Notes under the pieces: generated by a model
Seen by the model: the letters and a program-made list of their open reading frames with translations, nothing else
Told to the model about the DNA's origin: nothing
The model's database searches: none
Assembly: GCA_030653505.1 (NCBI GenBank)
Contig: JAURZK010000098.1
Span: forward strand, 1-64,000
Length of the DNA stretch: 64,000 bases
From: Rubrivivax sp.
GTDB taxonomy: Bacteria > Pseudomonadota > Gammaproteobacteria > Burkholderiales > Burkholderiaceae_C
Direction: 5' to 3'
Made by a program: the position numbers and the translations under genes
Part shown: positions 39,100 to 47,956 of the stretch, in pieces
Layout: every line of letters starts with the position of its first letter
How positions within the stretch are numbered: the first letter of the stretch is position 1

Positions 39100-39816
39100 A
39101 TGTCCGATCTCAAGGCCAAGATATCCACGCGCGTCGAATCCGACGGTCCCGGCCGTGTCTGGGTGCCGACCGACTTCGCCCAATTCGGGACCCGTGACGC
39201 GATCGACAAGACCCTGCAGCGCATGGTCTTGGCCGGTGAACTGCGGCGTATCGACCGCGGCCTATACGACAGGCCGGTCATCAACAAGCTGACGCAACGC
39301 CCCACCACACCCGACTACCGCGCCATCGTGGAGGCAATCGCCAGGCGCGACCAGTTGCGCATGCTGGTAGATGGCATGACCGCTGCCAACGACCTGGGCT
39401 TGACCGACGCCGTGCCGGCCCGGGTCACCATCCACACCGACACGCGCCGCAAGTCCGTCAAGCTGGACAACCTGGTCATTGACTTCAAGCAGACGGCGCC
39501 TAGCCGCCTGTACTGGGCCGGGCGGCCTGCCATGCGCGTCGTACAGGCGTTGCACTGGCTCAAGGACACCCTGGCGTCCGACCATTCAAGGGTCATGACT
39601 CGGCTGGCCAAGGTGCTGGGCGACCCTGTCCATGGCCTCGCGATCCGGCAGGACCTGATCGACGGCTTCGCCGTCCTGCCGGGTTGGATGCAGGGCCTTG
39701 TGCGCGAACTACCCGGCTGCGATCCTCAACGGGAGGTCGACGGCACCGACAAGCTGGGCGCCGGCCAGGCCAGAGGCGCGCACCGGCCCACCAAACAGGT
39801 GGCGGTGGCCCGATGA
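39100..39816 (+). CDS. abiEi: AbiEi-type antitoxin and autoregulator (DUF6088)
   Basis: A 238-residue protein. The N-terminal winged-helix region (VWVPTDFAQFGTRDAIDKTLQRMVLAGELRRIDRGLYDRPV) precedes a domain with DQLRMLVDGMTAANDLGLTDAVPARVTIHTD and VIDFKQTAPSRLYWAGRPA, the pattern of AbiEi/DUF6088 antitoxins. The start is the ATG at 39100 directly after the third operator; an upstream in-frame ATG would run through the operators. The stop overlaps the toxin start (ATGA). Role: neutralise AbiEii and repress the operon. Confidence 0.88.
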   Translation: MSDLKAKISTRVESDGPGRVWVPTDFAQFGTRDAIDKTLQRMVLAGELRRIDRGLYDRPVINKLTQRPTTPDYRAIVEAIARRDQLRMLVDGMTAANDLGLTDAVPARVTIHTDTRRKSVKLDNLVIDFKQTAPSRLYWAGRPAMRVVQALHWLKDTLASDHSRVMTRLAKVLGDPVHGLAIRQDLIDGFAVLPGWMQGLVRELPGCDPQREVDGTDKLGAGQARGAHRPTKQVAVAR

Positions 39817-40874
39817 ACCCCGCCTTCAACACGGTGATCACGGCCAGCCACGCCGAACGGCGCGATTTGTTCCTTGCTGCTGCCGCCCGGTTGGGGACAG
39901 CCGTGCAAAACGTGGAGAAGGACTTCTGGGTGTGCTGGACGCTGGACGCCCTGTTCAACGGACTGCCCGCCGGTGGCCCGCGCCTGTTGTTCAAGGGCGG
40001 AACCTCCCTGTCCAAGGCGTTCGGCCTGATCTCCAGGTTCTCGGAAGACATCGACATCACGGTGTTCCGTGACGACCTGGGGCAGGGAGCCCATGCAGCC
40101 GATCTGGAGGCGCTCAGCGGCAAGAAGCGCCGGGCAAGGCTTGATGCCATTCGGGCAGCCTGCCAAGCCTACATCGCGGGGACCATGACCGGGCAACTGG
40201 CCGAGATCGCCACCGTCGTGATTCCCGATGCCGCCTTCAAACTGGAAGCGGATCCGGATGACAAGGACGGCCAGACGCTGCTGTTCTGGTACCCCTCCGT
40301 GACGGCGGCGACCGGGGACTACATCCGGGCAGCAGTCAAGATCGAGGCGGGTGCGAAATCTGCCCTAGACCCCAATGTTGCGTCGACCGTGGTGCCCTAC
40401 GTTGCGCAGGACGTTGTCGGCGCCAACCTGGCGGTGGCCAACATCACCACGGTCAAACCGGAACGCACGTTCTGGGACAAGGTGATGATCCTGCATAGCC
40501 TGCGACAATGGCATGACCGGCGCAAGGAACTGCGCCACGAGGGCCAGCGCGTCTCCAGGCACTACTACGACGTCCATCGGTTGCTGCAACAGGAACCGGT
40601 ATCCGACTGGCGGGCGGACCAGGCCCTAGCGATGGATTGCGCCACGCATGCTCGCCTGTTCTTCGGCAGTGCCGACCTGGGGCTGGATACTGCCAAGCCA
40701 GGCTCGTACACGCTGATGCCTGAAGGGGCCATGCGCGACGCGCTGGCGAAGGACTATGTCGCCATGTCGGGCATGATTTTCGGCGCGGTGCCGTCGCTGG
40801 ACGAAGTGCTGGTCAGTGTGGAACAGCTGCAGCAGTCGATCAACCGCGAGGTCGCCGCGGCGGCTGCTGCATGA
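39813..40874 (+). CDS. abiEii: AbiEii/AbiGii nucleotidyltransferase toxin
   Basis: A 353-residue toxin. The nucleotidyltransferase motif I is in FKGGTSLSKAFGLISRFSEDIDITVFR, with GGTS and the acidic pair ED-I-D, about residues 66-90. In this superfamily the enzyme transfers nucleotides, probably to tRNA, blocking growth and aborting phage infection. The lysine- and tryptophan-bearing stretch TTVKPERTFWDKVMILH is the later conserved motif. It overlaps the antitoxin stop by four bases and the following gene's start by four bases, so three genes are translationally coupled. Confidence 0.9.
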   Translation: MNPAFNTVITASHAERRDLFLAAAARLGTAVQNVEKDFWVCWTLDALFNGLPAGGPRLLFKGGTSLSKAFGLISRFSEDIDITVFRDDLGQGAHAADLEALSGKKRRARLDAIRAACQAYIAGTMTGQLAEIATVVIPDAAFKLEADPDDKDGQTLLFWYPSVTAATGDYIRAAVKIEAGAKSALDPNVASTVVPYVAQDVVGANLAVANITTVKPERTFWDKVMILHSLRQWHDRRKELRHEGQRVSRHYYDVHRLLQQEPVSDWRADQALAMDCATHARLFFGSADLGLDTAKPGSYTLMPEGAMRDALAKDYVAMSGMIFGAVPSLDEVLVSVEQLQQSINREVAAAAAA

Positions 40875-41779
40875 GCGACTACTTCAGCGACCGCGAGAAC
40901 GGTCCGCGCGCCCGTACAGAGCAGGTGATCACGCCCACCGTCTGGGCGGCCATCGCTGCAACCGTGCAGGGGCTGATGAACAGCGGAGCGTTGGCCCAAC
41001 GCTTCCCCGAGCGATGCCCGGATGGGCAGGCGATCTGCGGCTGCGACGAAGGCGCGCTGGCCGCTTCCGTCATGGCCGAAATACCTGGGCTGGAATGGCC
41101 GCTGCAGATCACAGCCGAGGTCGGCGAGGGCTTCATGTCCAAGCGCGAACCGTTTGCGCCGTCAACGCTTCTGGTGCTGGACTTCATCGAGTTCGTCTAT
41201 GGCGCAGTCGCCAAGCCGGTGCCCGGCAAGTACCACGACTTCTTCAGCCACCACCATCTGACGTTCGATCAAGAGGTGGGGAAGGAAGAGTTCCGCGCCG
41301 CGATCAACCGTCTGTTTTCGCGGAACGGGCTGGCGTTTGAGATGCTCACCAGCGGCCGGATCGTCCGCGTGTTGCCACCTGTGCTTGGGGACGACCTTCG
41401 GCGCACAACATTCAACTCGGGCGATCGCATGCTGGACGTCTTGCTTGAGGAGTGCAGGGTGAAGTTCTCAGACCGCAATCCCCTTGTGCGGCGTGAAGCC
41501 CTCGAGCGATTGTGGGACGCCTGGGAACGTTTGAAGTCCCTGGCGGATCCTGACAAGAAAACCTCTGTGCAGAAGATCCTGGATGCAGTGACATCGGAGC
41601 CGACGCTGCGCGCCAGGCTGGGGGTCGAGGCCAAGGAACTCACCGACATAGGAAACAGCCATCTGATCCGTCACTACGAGGTCAAGCAGGTACCGGTGAT
41701 CGACGTCGATCACGTGGACTACCTCTTCCACCGCCTGTTCGCGATGATTCAGTTGGTGCAGAGAAAGAAGGGGCCGTGA
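40871..41779 (+). CDS. Unknown protein coupled to the AbiE toxin
   Basis: A 302-residue protein starting at the ATG overlapping the toxin stop (ATGA). Not recognised as a named family. The N-terminal half has a compact region (LVLDFIEFVYGAVAKPVPGKYHDFFSHHHLTF, then FRAAINRLFSRNGLAFEMLTSGRIVRVLPPVL). The C-terminal half is helical, with a closing segment GNSHLIRHYEVKQVPVIDVDHVDYLFHRLFAMIQLV that resembles the ends of some abortive-infection proteins. Position argues for an accessory role in the same system. It could also be an unrelated cargo gene. Confidence 0.75.
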   Translation: MSDYFSDRENGPRARTEQVITPTVWAAIAATVQGLMNSGALAQRFPERCPDGQAICGCDEGALAASVMAEIPGLEWPLQITAEVGEGFMSKREPFAPSTLLVLDFIEFVYGAVAKPVPGKYHDFFSHHHLTFDQEVGKEEFRAAINRLFSRNGLAFEMLTSGRIVRVLPPVLGDDLRRTTFNSGDRMLDVLLEECRVKFSDRNPLVRREALERLWDAWERLKSLADPDKKTSVQKILDAVTSEPTLRARLGVEAKELTDIGNSHLIRHYEVKQVPVIDVDHVDYLFHRLFAMIQLVQRKKGP

Positions 41780-42006
41780 TGGAGGAAGCACGCGCACTTT
41801 CCCTGAGCCGGGCCGCCAACCACCGGCAAAGTACCAAAACGTTGAGGATGATTTAATACCATGAAGAAACACGCGCAATTCCCCGCCCATCGGTGTTCGA
41901 GTGGCGCATCTGCTTCCCTGTCGAATTCACAAGTGGCAGTGACGGAAGCAGGGTCGCGCGCGGTCGGGCTGCAGGACCGCACAACAACAAGACAGGAAGG
42001 GGCGAA

Positions 42007-42915
42007 ATGAGCAGCAGCAGCAACGACCGCTTTTCCGGCCACGAGTCTTTCGTGTGCCGCTATGGCTGGCTTCCCAAGGTGTTTCGCGCCGTCAAGAAGG
42101 AGCCCAACCTCCTGCGTACCGAGGAACGAGCGATCAATACGCTCGGCATTGGGCGCAACATGGTGAAGTCCTTGCAGTTCTGGGCTGAGGCCTCGGGTGT
42201 CCTGAGGTCAGCGGAAGACGGCGGTCATGAACCCGGCGTGGTCGGCTCCATCCTGTTTGCGGGACAAAAAGCCTGGGATCAGTATCTCGAATCCCTTGAG
42301 TCGCTTTGGCTCATTCACTGGCACCTCACGACCAAGGGAGGCTTGGCTGCGTGGCGCGAGGTGTTCGCCGAAGGTGGGCTGGTTCGCTTCGATCGAAAGC
42401 AACTGATCGAAGCATTGGCGCGGCGAGGCGCCGGCGCCTCGCGGGCGCTCGCCCCCAGCACCCTAGAGCAGCATGCCTCCATCTTTGTCCAGTCGTACTA
42501 CCAGGAGGAGCGAGGCACAGACGACACGTCATGGTCGCCGCTGCAGGACCTGGCGCTGCTCAAGGCGACCAAGGGCGAGGATGGTCGGACCGTGTTCAGC
42601 ACGGAGTCCCGTGCCCCGGTGGGATTGACCTGCCGTGTTTTTGGGATAGCACTTTCGGACTTCATCGCCGGCGCAGGCGAGGGTGAGTTCAGCATGGACT
42701 TCCAGCGCCTATTGAAGGACGTGGATAGTCCCGGCGTCGTGTTCAGGATGGACGAGCACCAATTGCGGTTGTTCATTGAAACGATGAGCGACCTGCTTCC
42801 TGGCGCGCTCCGCTTCGTGGACACGGCCGACACGCAAAGCGTTGTCCTGAACACCAAACGGATGGATCCGCAATTCCGACTCCGGCACGCAGAGGGAGTG
42901 GCCGCGCATGTCTAG
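42007..42915 (+). CDS. DUF4007 family protein
   Basis: A 302-residue protein with the DUF4007 opening FSGHESFVCRYGWLPKVFRAVKKEP and LGIGRNMVKSLQFWAEASGV, which reads as a helix-turn-helix-like region. DUF4007 genes are often found near DNA-modification or anti-phage loci, where they may regulate or recognise DNA. AGGAAGGGG lies before the ATG at 42007; the longer frame upstream is not supported. It overlaps the truncated partner gene by eight bases, as in an intact operon. Confidence 0.85.
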   Translation: MSSSSNDRFSGHESFVCRYGWLPKVFRAVKKEPNLLRTEERAINTLGIGRNMVKSLQFWAEASGVLRSAEDGGHEPGVVGSILFAGQKAWDQYLESLESLWLIHWHLTTKGGLAAWREVFAEGGLVRFDRKQLIEALARRGAGASRALAPSTLEQHASIFVQSYYQEERGTDDTSWSPLQDLALLKATKGEDGRTVFSTESRAPVGLTCRVFGIALSDFIAGAGEGEFSMDFQRLLKDVDSPGVVFRMDEHQLRLFIETMSDLLPGALRFVDTADTQSVVLNTKRMDPQFRLRHAEGVAAHV

Positions 42916-43060
42916 GAGAATCATTGATTTCCTTGCCTTGGGTGGTGGGCACACGCGTTCCATCGCGTTGGACCGCGACCTTCACGACGACTCGGTCGTC
43001 AACAACTACCTGCTGACACCGGCCGCGATCAATGCTCTAAAACAGATCGGCACGGGTCTC
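42908..43060 (+). pseudogene. Decapitated partner gene of the DUF4007 protein (first about 45-50 codons only)
   Basis: Translation from ATG 42908 (SRRIIDFLALGGGHTRSIAL, then NYLLTPAAINALKQIGTGL) reads like the N-terminus of a large P-loop ATPase of the kind that sits after DUF4007 genes, where a Walker A would follow. Around 43035-43060 the frame instead enters sequence complementary to the end of traG and drifts on to 43225 without meaning. The gene was cut by the recombination that joined the two modules. The family call is inference; the truncation follows from the overlap with traG coding sequence. Confidence 0.6.
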
Positions 43061-45196
43061 CGAGAGCCTCGATGCCAACTCCCGGGCCTCTCGCGAGTCG
43101 TTGGACAGGGCGTTGACGAGGCTGGAGTCGCGCGACACACGGTCACCGAATTGTTTGAACTCGGCAATCTGCTCGCTTGTCATGGCGCCGAGAACCTTGC
43201 GTTGTTCGGCGGACAGGCCCGATAGATATGCTTTCTCGCCGCTGGCCTGTGCCTGTGCACCTGCAATTCCTGCGTTGATTCCAAGGTGTCCCGAAGCACC
43301 GAAGGCAATCCTTGCTACTTGCGATTGGGACAGGCCGGTGCTGTCCGCAACGCTCTTCGATATTTGATCCAGTCGGTTCATCGTCTCGCCAAGCTGCTCG
43401 AAGCTGCTGGAAGTTGACCCGCTGCTACTGCGCGACGAGCGCACCTTTGTCAGACCGCGCGTGAACGCCTCTGTGAGCACGGTCGATCGCTGCTGGCCTG
43501 CTGACACGGCTTCGCTACGGGCCGCATCGGCCTGCCGACTCGCCTCGGTCACATCCTGCTCCGTCACCCGCATGGACACGACGCGCGAAGCGAAGCCTTG
43601 GTTGCGCAGCAAGGTCACGGCCGTGCGTCCTGTCAGTGCGTTCGACGAGAACGTGTTCCCTGTCAGGTCGTTTTGCAAACTGCCCATGAACGCAGACGTC
43701 CTATTCGGCGCCAACTGCGTCTGGTCCATTGCCACGTTGCCCAAGTTCACATTACCGGTCGCCGCCGCGCCTGTGCTGCCTGAAAGCACCCCCTGCAGCC
43801 CCGACAGCCCACCGACCAGCGCCGTGCCGAAGTTCTCCATTCGCTTCAACGCTGCCCATGCGATGAAGGGAATGCTGATCGCCAGATACCCCACAACCGC
43901 CTCGCCAGAAATCGCCCGCGAGTAGATCGTCGACGCCGTTTGCAGCGACAACGCCTTCACGCCCGCGCCGAGATCGGCCGCAGCCGCCAGGTCGTAGGAC
44001 GCGTAGATCGACGCCATGTAGTTCAGCACCGCGTACAGCGGCGGCCACAACTGGATCCAGATCAGGATCGCCGCGTAGCCCTTGAAGGCCAGCATCGTCT
44101 CGCGCCCGCTGGTCAGGAGAAGCAGCAGCACGAGCAGCGGGAAGAGGGCGTAGGTCACCGCCTCGATCACGTTGCGGAACACCGGCAGCGCTTGCTCGGC
44201 CACCTTGCCGTAGTTCAGCCACGACGCGTTCTGCTGCGCCACTGCCTGCGCCCGACCCACTGCCAGCACCATCGCTGCCGGGTCGTTCACCTTCTGTCCG
44301 ATGATGTTGCTCGTGTCGTTGATCGCGTTGAGCACCGCGTTCTGTCGAATCAGATCGGCGGCGGTGGCTGAGGCATCCGCGATGCTGTTCTTCAGATAGG
44401 CCTGCTGGATCTGTCCTGCGATCGCCGCTGCCGCAGCAGCACCAGGCAAGGTCGGGTTGAGCTGGAAGGCCAGGCGCCCTTGGATCAACGTAATCTGCGC
44501 CGGGATGCGCCCATTGAGGTTCGCATAGACGTTGGGGCAGGTGTCCACGTCCACGCTGCTGCCAGACGCGGTGATGGTGCTGAAGCGCGCCGGATTTGGT
44601 GTCGCCATCAGTGGCCACACGTCGCCAGAACTCGAGAACGTCGATGGACTGATCGTGCCGTCGATCAGGTCGTACATCGTGCAGTTATGAATGAAGTTGA
44701 TCAGGTCCGTGCGGAAGTTCGGGTCCTGGAACACCACATTGCCGGTTTCGCGGATCAGCCGGTTGCCGAACATGAGCCCGTTCTTTTCGTAGGCGAGTTC
44801 GCTGGGCAGAGCGCCCTGCCCAGGAATGACCTGGAAGGCCGTCTCGAATAGGCCCGTCAACGTGTGGCCGATCGTGCTGGTTATGCTGCCCAGCATCGCA
44901 ATGCCGAAGGGCACGTTGTCGACCACCTTGACCGGCGCGCCGCCCGTCTTGTCGACGATGCCTACCGTCACCTTGGGGACGATCAGGATCGAGAACACCA
45001 GCACCACGGTGGCCAGCCACTTCCAACCCTGCAGTTTCTCCGGTGCGAAGGCGTACGCGATCAGCGCCGCGACGAAGCCGCAGAAGGCCACCGCGGCGAC
45101 GGCAGCCAGGTAGTCGCTCGATGCATGGATGGCTGCGGCGGCGTTGAAGATGCCGAACAGGCTCTCCGAGTTCTGGTAGGCATAGATCTCCCACAT
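43037..45196 (-). CDS. traG: TraG-like mating-pair stabilisation protein, C-terminally truncated
   Basis: A 719-residue inner-membrane protein. N-terminal membrane segments lie at about residues 30-50 and 60-80, and a second cluster at about 355-470 (LFPLLVLLLLLTSGRETMLAFKGYAAILI, LAISIPFIAWAALKRMENFG). The C-terminal region is helical and Ser/Ala-rich (SRSSSGSTSSSFEQLGETMNRLDQIS). F-type TraG proteins are about 900-1200 residues, so 200 or more are missing. The stop at 43037 falls at the junction with the DUF4007 module. It follows traH after a gap of 41 bases. Confidence 0.88.
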   Translation of the reverse strand: MWEIYAYQNSESLFGIFNAAAAIHASSDYLAAVAAVAFCGFVAALIAYAFAPEKLQGWKWLATVVLVFSILIVPKVTVGIVDKTGGAPVKVVDNVPFGIAMLGSITSTIGHTLTGLFETAFQVIPGQGALPSELAYEKNGLMFGNRLIRETGNVVFQDPNFRTDLINFIHNCTMYDLIDGTISPSTFSSSGDVWPLMATPNPARFSTITASGSSVDVDTCPNVYANLNGRIPAQITLIQGRLAFQLNPTLPGAAAAAAIAGQIQQAYLKNSIADASATAADLIRQNAVLNAINDTSNIIGQKVNDPAAMVLAVGRAQAVAQQNASWLNYGKVAEQALPVFRNVIEAVTYALFPLLVLLLLLTSGRETMLAFKGYAAILIWIQLWPPLYAVLNYMASIYASYDLAAAADLGAGVKALSLQTASTIYSRAISGEAVVGYLAISIPFIAWAALKRMENFGTALVGGLSGLQGVLSGSTGAAATGNVNLGNVAMDQTQLAPNRTSAFMGSLQNDLTGNTFSSNALTGRTAVTLLRNQGFASRVVSMRVTEQDVTEASRQADAARSEAVSAGQQRSTVLTEAFTRGLTKVRSSRSSSGSTSSSFEQLGETMNRLDQISKSVADSTGLSQSQVARIAFGASGHLGINAGIAGAQAQASGEKAYLSGLSAEQRKVLGAMTSEQIAEFKQFGDRVSRDSSLVNALSNDSREARELASRLSETRADLF

Positions 45197-45237
45197 GATG
45201 GACGCTCCTGGCTCTCGGCGGCGCCGTTAGCGGCCCA

Positions 45238-46677
45238 TTACCGGCGAAGATAGGCCGCCTGCTGGCCCAGCATGTCCATCACGTGTTGCGGCATGCTCGA
45301 GCGCAGTTGTCGTTCCAGTTCTTCCAAGTGGCTGGATACCGCGCGGAAGGAGCCCACCTTTTGGTACAGCAGGTTCTTCTCCTGCGAGATCTGCAGCAGC
45401 ATCGCCTGCGCGCGATCACGAATGCGGTTCGCCTGCTCGCGCTGGGTCTGCTGCAGTTGGTAGTTCTTGTCCAGCGCGGCCATGCCCAGCCGCAGGTTGC
45501 GCTCCAGGAACACGTAGGCATAGTCGGCGGCGATCACGTCGCGGTACTGACCGATCAGGCTGTCGGCGAGGCCCGAGCCGGGAATGGTCGAGCCGATCGA
45601 CAGCATCTTGTAGACCGGCTCGGTGGTCTGATTCACAAATCCCACCTCGGCCGAATTGTTCGGGATCGCGGTACGCAGGGCGATCTTGTCGGCGATCGAG
45701 CGCATCATGGTCTCGACCTTCGCGGTGAAGGGCGTGTGGGTGTAGGCGGTGTTCAGTGTCACCACGTCGCAGTTCGTGTAGTCGTTGCATTTCAACATGT
45801 GCTGGACGACGTCTGTCCCCGCCGCGGCGCTCTGCCCATACAGAAGCTGGCTGATCGAGGTGATGGTCGGTGCGATGGGTTCGGGATCGCGTGCCGCCTC
45901 GTCGGGGTAGTAGACGATGGTGCCCACCATGCTCATGATCAGTTCGCGTTCCTGGTCGTCCAGATAGGAGCCGGTGTACTGCAGTGCCTTCCAGGTGAGG
46001 TTGCCGACGAAGGGAGCCTTGTTCTTCACGTTCGGGTCGGTCGAGGATCGCGCAGACGCGAGGATGCCCGGCCGGTCCGTCGCGCAGCGCCGGCGTGCTG
46101 CATCGCGATCACTTTCCAGGCCCATCTCGACGGCCAGGTCGGCGCAGGTTTCCTGCGAGCTGTAGCCGGTCGCCTCGGCCGCGGTGCTGACGATGGCCTT
46201 GGCGGTTTCGCAGGAGTTGATGCGCGCGTTGTTGATCCAGGTCTCCAGCCCCTTGGCCCACTTGGTCAGCCCACCCAGCAGCGGCGAGACGGCTTCCAGC
46301 GCGAGTTGAAAGGCGATGCCCGGAAGCGCCGCCGTGATGTTCCTCAGCATGTTTTTGAACTCGGTCGCCGAGATGTGCGAGAACGAACCGCCGAACACGT
46401 CGATGCCGCCGCAGCCGGCCTTGGCGCTCGGGAACTGGATGGCAGCGAGCTGGTAGACCTTGTTCGGCGATCGCATGAACAGGCTGCCGCCGGTGTAGGT
46501 GTTGAAGGTCTGGCCGCGGAAGGCGCCTGGCGCGGTGTAGTTGCCGATGGCGCCCAGGTTGTTGAACATGTTGTTCACCTCTGCGTTCAGGTCGCCGGCC
46601 CGCAGCGGCAGCGGCGAGACTGCGAGCAACGCTGCAATCAAGACAGCGCAGGACTTCTTCATCGATTCGGGGACCAT
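45238..46677 (-). CDS. traH: TraH-like conjugation protein
   Basis: A 479-residue exported protein. A signal peptide (KKSCAVLIAALLAVSPLPLRAG) is followed by the TraH pattern: DLNAEVNNMFNNLGAIGNYTAPGAF, GGSLFMRSPNKVYQLAAIQFPS, AGCGGIDVFGGSFSHISA and FQLALEAVSPLLGGL. A coiled coil lies near the C-terminus (ALDKNYQLQQTQREQANRIRD, EKNLLYQKVGSFRAVSSHLEELERQL). TraH takes part in F-type pilus assembly in the periplasm. A TAGGAG motif supports the ATG at 46677. Confidence 0.92.
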   Translation of the reverse strand: MVPESMKKSCAVLIAALLAVSPLPLRAGDLNAEVNNMFNNLGAIGNYTAPGAFRGQTFNTYTGGSLFMRSPNKVYQLAAIQFPSAKAGCGGIDVFGGSFSHISATEFKNMLRNITAALPGIAFQLALEAVSPLLGGLTKWAKGLETWINNARINSCETAKAIVSTAAEATGYSSQETCADLAVEMGLESDRDAARRRCATDRPGILASARSSTDPNVKNKAPFVGNLTWKALQYTGSYLDDQERELIMSMVGTIVYYPDEAARDPEPIAPTITSISQLLYGQSAAAGTDVVQHMLKCNDYTNCDVVTLNTAYTHTPFTAKVETMMRSIADKIALRTAIPNNSAEVGFVNQTTEPVYKMLSIGSTIPGSGLADSLIGQYRDVIAADYAYVFLERNLRLGMAALDKNYQLQQTQREQANRIRDRAQAMLLQISQEKNLLYQKVGSFRAVSSHLEELERQLRSSMPQHVMDMLGQQAAYLRR

Positions 46678-46686
46678 GGAAGACTC

Positions 46687-47574
46687 CTACTGAAGGACGA
46701 CGTGCCGGCTGGTGCTCGGCAGCATCTCTTCGGCACTGGGTGCCGAGACGGTGGTGATGCGTTCGAGCAGTTCGGCTTCCGACAAGACGCCGAAGCCGAT
46801 CGGGGTGATCTTTCCGGTGAAGGGTTGGGCGAGGAAGACGGCGGGGACCTGGGTCACCTGCAAGGTGCGGGCGATACCGTTGTCGCTACGTGCATCGGGG
46901 AAGCCCGGCATGCTTCCGCCATCCACGCTGATGCCCACCACCTTGATGCCGTGGCGCTCCTGGAAGGCCGCGAGCGTCGGCGCGAAGGCATGGCAGTACG
47001 GGCAGTCGCCCCTGAAGAAAAAGAACAGCACGTGGTCCTGGCCCAGCGCGCCGATCGAGCTGGAGCGGTCGCTGATCTGCTGGCGCTCGAAGACCTCCAG
47101 CGCCTTGGCGTTGACCGGCCGGCCCTGCAGCGTCGGATCGAGCTCGGGTGTGGCCCAGGCCACCCGCTGCGCGACGTCGGCGAAGTACGAGGCGCGGGCC
47201 ACGACCTTGGCCTCGAGCTCCATGTAGCGCCGCACGTTCGCCTCGGTTGGCCGCATGATGGCGACGTTGCGATACTCCTCCAGCGTCTTCTGCAGGCGCT
47301 GGAACTGGACCAGTTCCGGTGGCTTGGGCGGTGGTGTTTTGGCGGATGGCGTGGCGGGCGGCGGGACGGGTCTGCGCGGCGACGCGGCGTCTTCGCCTTC
47401 CGGTTCGGGTTCCTCGTAAAAATGCCAGCCGCGCCAGGCATCGGCCCAGTAGGGCGAGGCCGCCGTAGCTTCCTGGCGACCACTGTCCTGGGCCGACGAT
47501 CCGGCAGGAAGCCATGACAGCGCCAATGTGGTCCAGACGGCAAAGCATGCGGATGAGAAGAGTGATCGCTGCAT
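46687..47574 (-). CDS. traF: TraF-like thioredoxin-fold conjugation protein
   Basis: A 295-residue periplasmic protein with a signal peptide, a proline-rich linker (about 70-90) and a C-terminal thioredoxin-like domain. The active-site motif is CPYC in FFFRGDCPYCHAFAPTLAAF, then VVGISVDGGSMPGFPDA and the cis-Pro in VTQVPAVFLAQP. F plasmid TraF lacks this CXXC pair, while TraF of related elements keeps it and works as a disulfide isomerase. It probably matures the cysteine-rich TraN and TraH. Nine-base gap to traH. Confidence 0.92.
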   Translation of the reverse strand: MQRSLFSSACFAVWTTLALSWLPAGSSAQDSGRQEATAASPYWADAWRGWHFYEEPEPEGEDAASPRRPVPPPATPSAKTPPPKPPELVQFQRLQKTLEEYRNVAIMRPTEANVRRYMELEAKVVARASYFADVAQRVAWATPELDPTLQGRPVNAKALEVFERQQISDRSSSIGALGQDHVLFFFFRGDCPYCHAFAPTLAAFQERHGIKVVGISVDGGSMPGFPDARSDNGIARTLQVTQVPAVFLAQPFTGKITPIGFGVLSEAELLERITTVSAPSAEEMLPSTSRHVVLQ

Positions 47575-47584
47575 GTCAGCCTCT

Positions 47585-47956
47585 TCAGGTCAGCGACTTC
47601 GGCGGCAGGCCGTCGAGGCAGTAGTTGATGCCGAACTCGATGGTCTGCTTGCGCGGCGCCTTCGCACCGGGCAGCAGCACACCGTCCTGCCAGAACGTCA
47701 CCTTCAGTCGGCTGCAGCCCGCCTGCACGTAGCGACGCTCGGTCGTCACGTCGATGAAGATCGGTGTGCTCGCCGCAAAGCGCTTGGAGATGGCATCGGC
47801 TACGTCGCCGGTCAACACACCGCGGGCCTGGCCATCGGTGGACTGGATCGCAGCCAGCAGCAGCGGGCGAGGATCTGTCACCGGCGTGCGTTCGGGGGCC
47901 TGGGCACTGCAGTCCAGGGCCGCGGCCAACAACAATATGAGAACGGTGGCTTTCAT
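47585..47956 (-). CDS. Small exported conjugation-region protein
   Basis: A 123-residue protein with a signal peptide (KATVLILLLAAALDCSAQA), possibly a lipoprotein through the Cys at residue 16. The body (TPIFIDVTTERRYVQAGCSRLKVTFWQDGVLL, IEFGINYCLDGLPP) has two cysteines that could form a disulfide. It sits between traN and traF, where such small genes occur in F-type systems. The start overlaps the traN stop (ATGA-type overlap at 47953-47956). Function unknown. Confidence 0.72.
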   Translation of the reverse strand: MKATVLILLLAAALDCSAQAPERTPVTDPRPLLLAAIQSTDGQARGVLTGDVADAISKRFAASTPIFIDVTTERRYVQAGCSRLKVTFWQDGVLLPGAKAPRKQTIEFGINYCLDGLPPKSLT

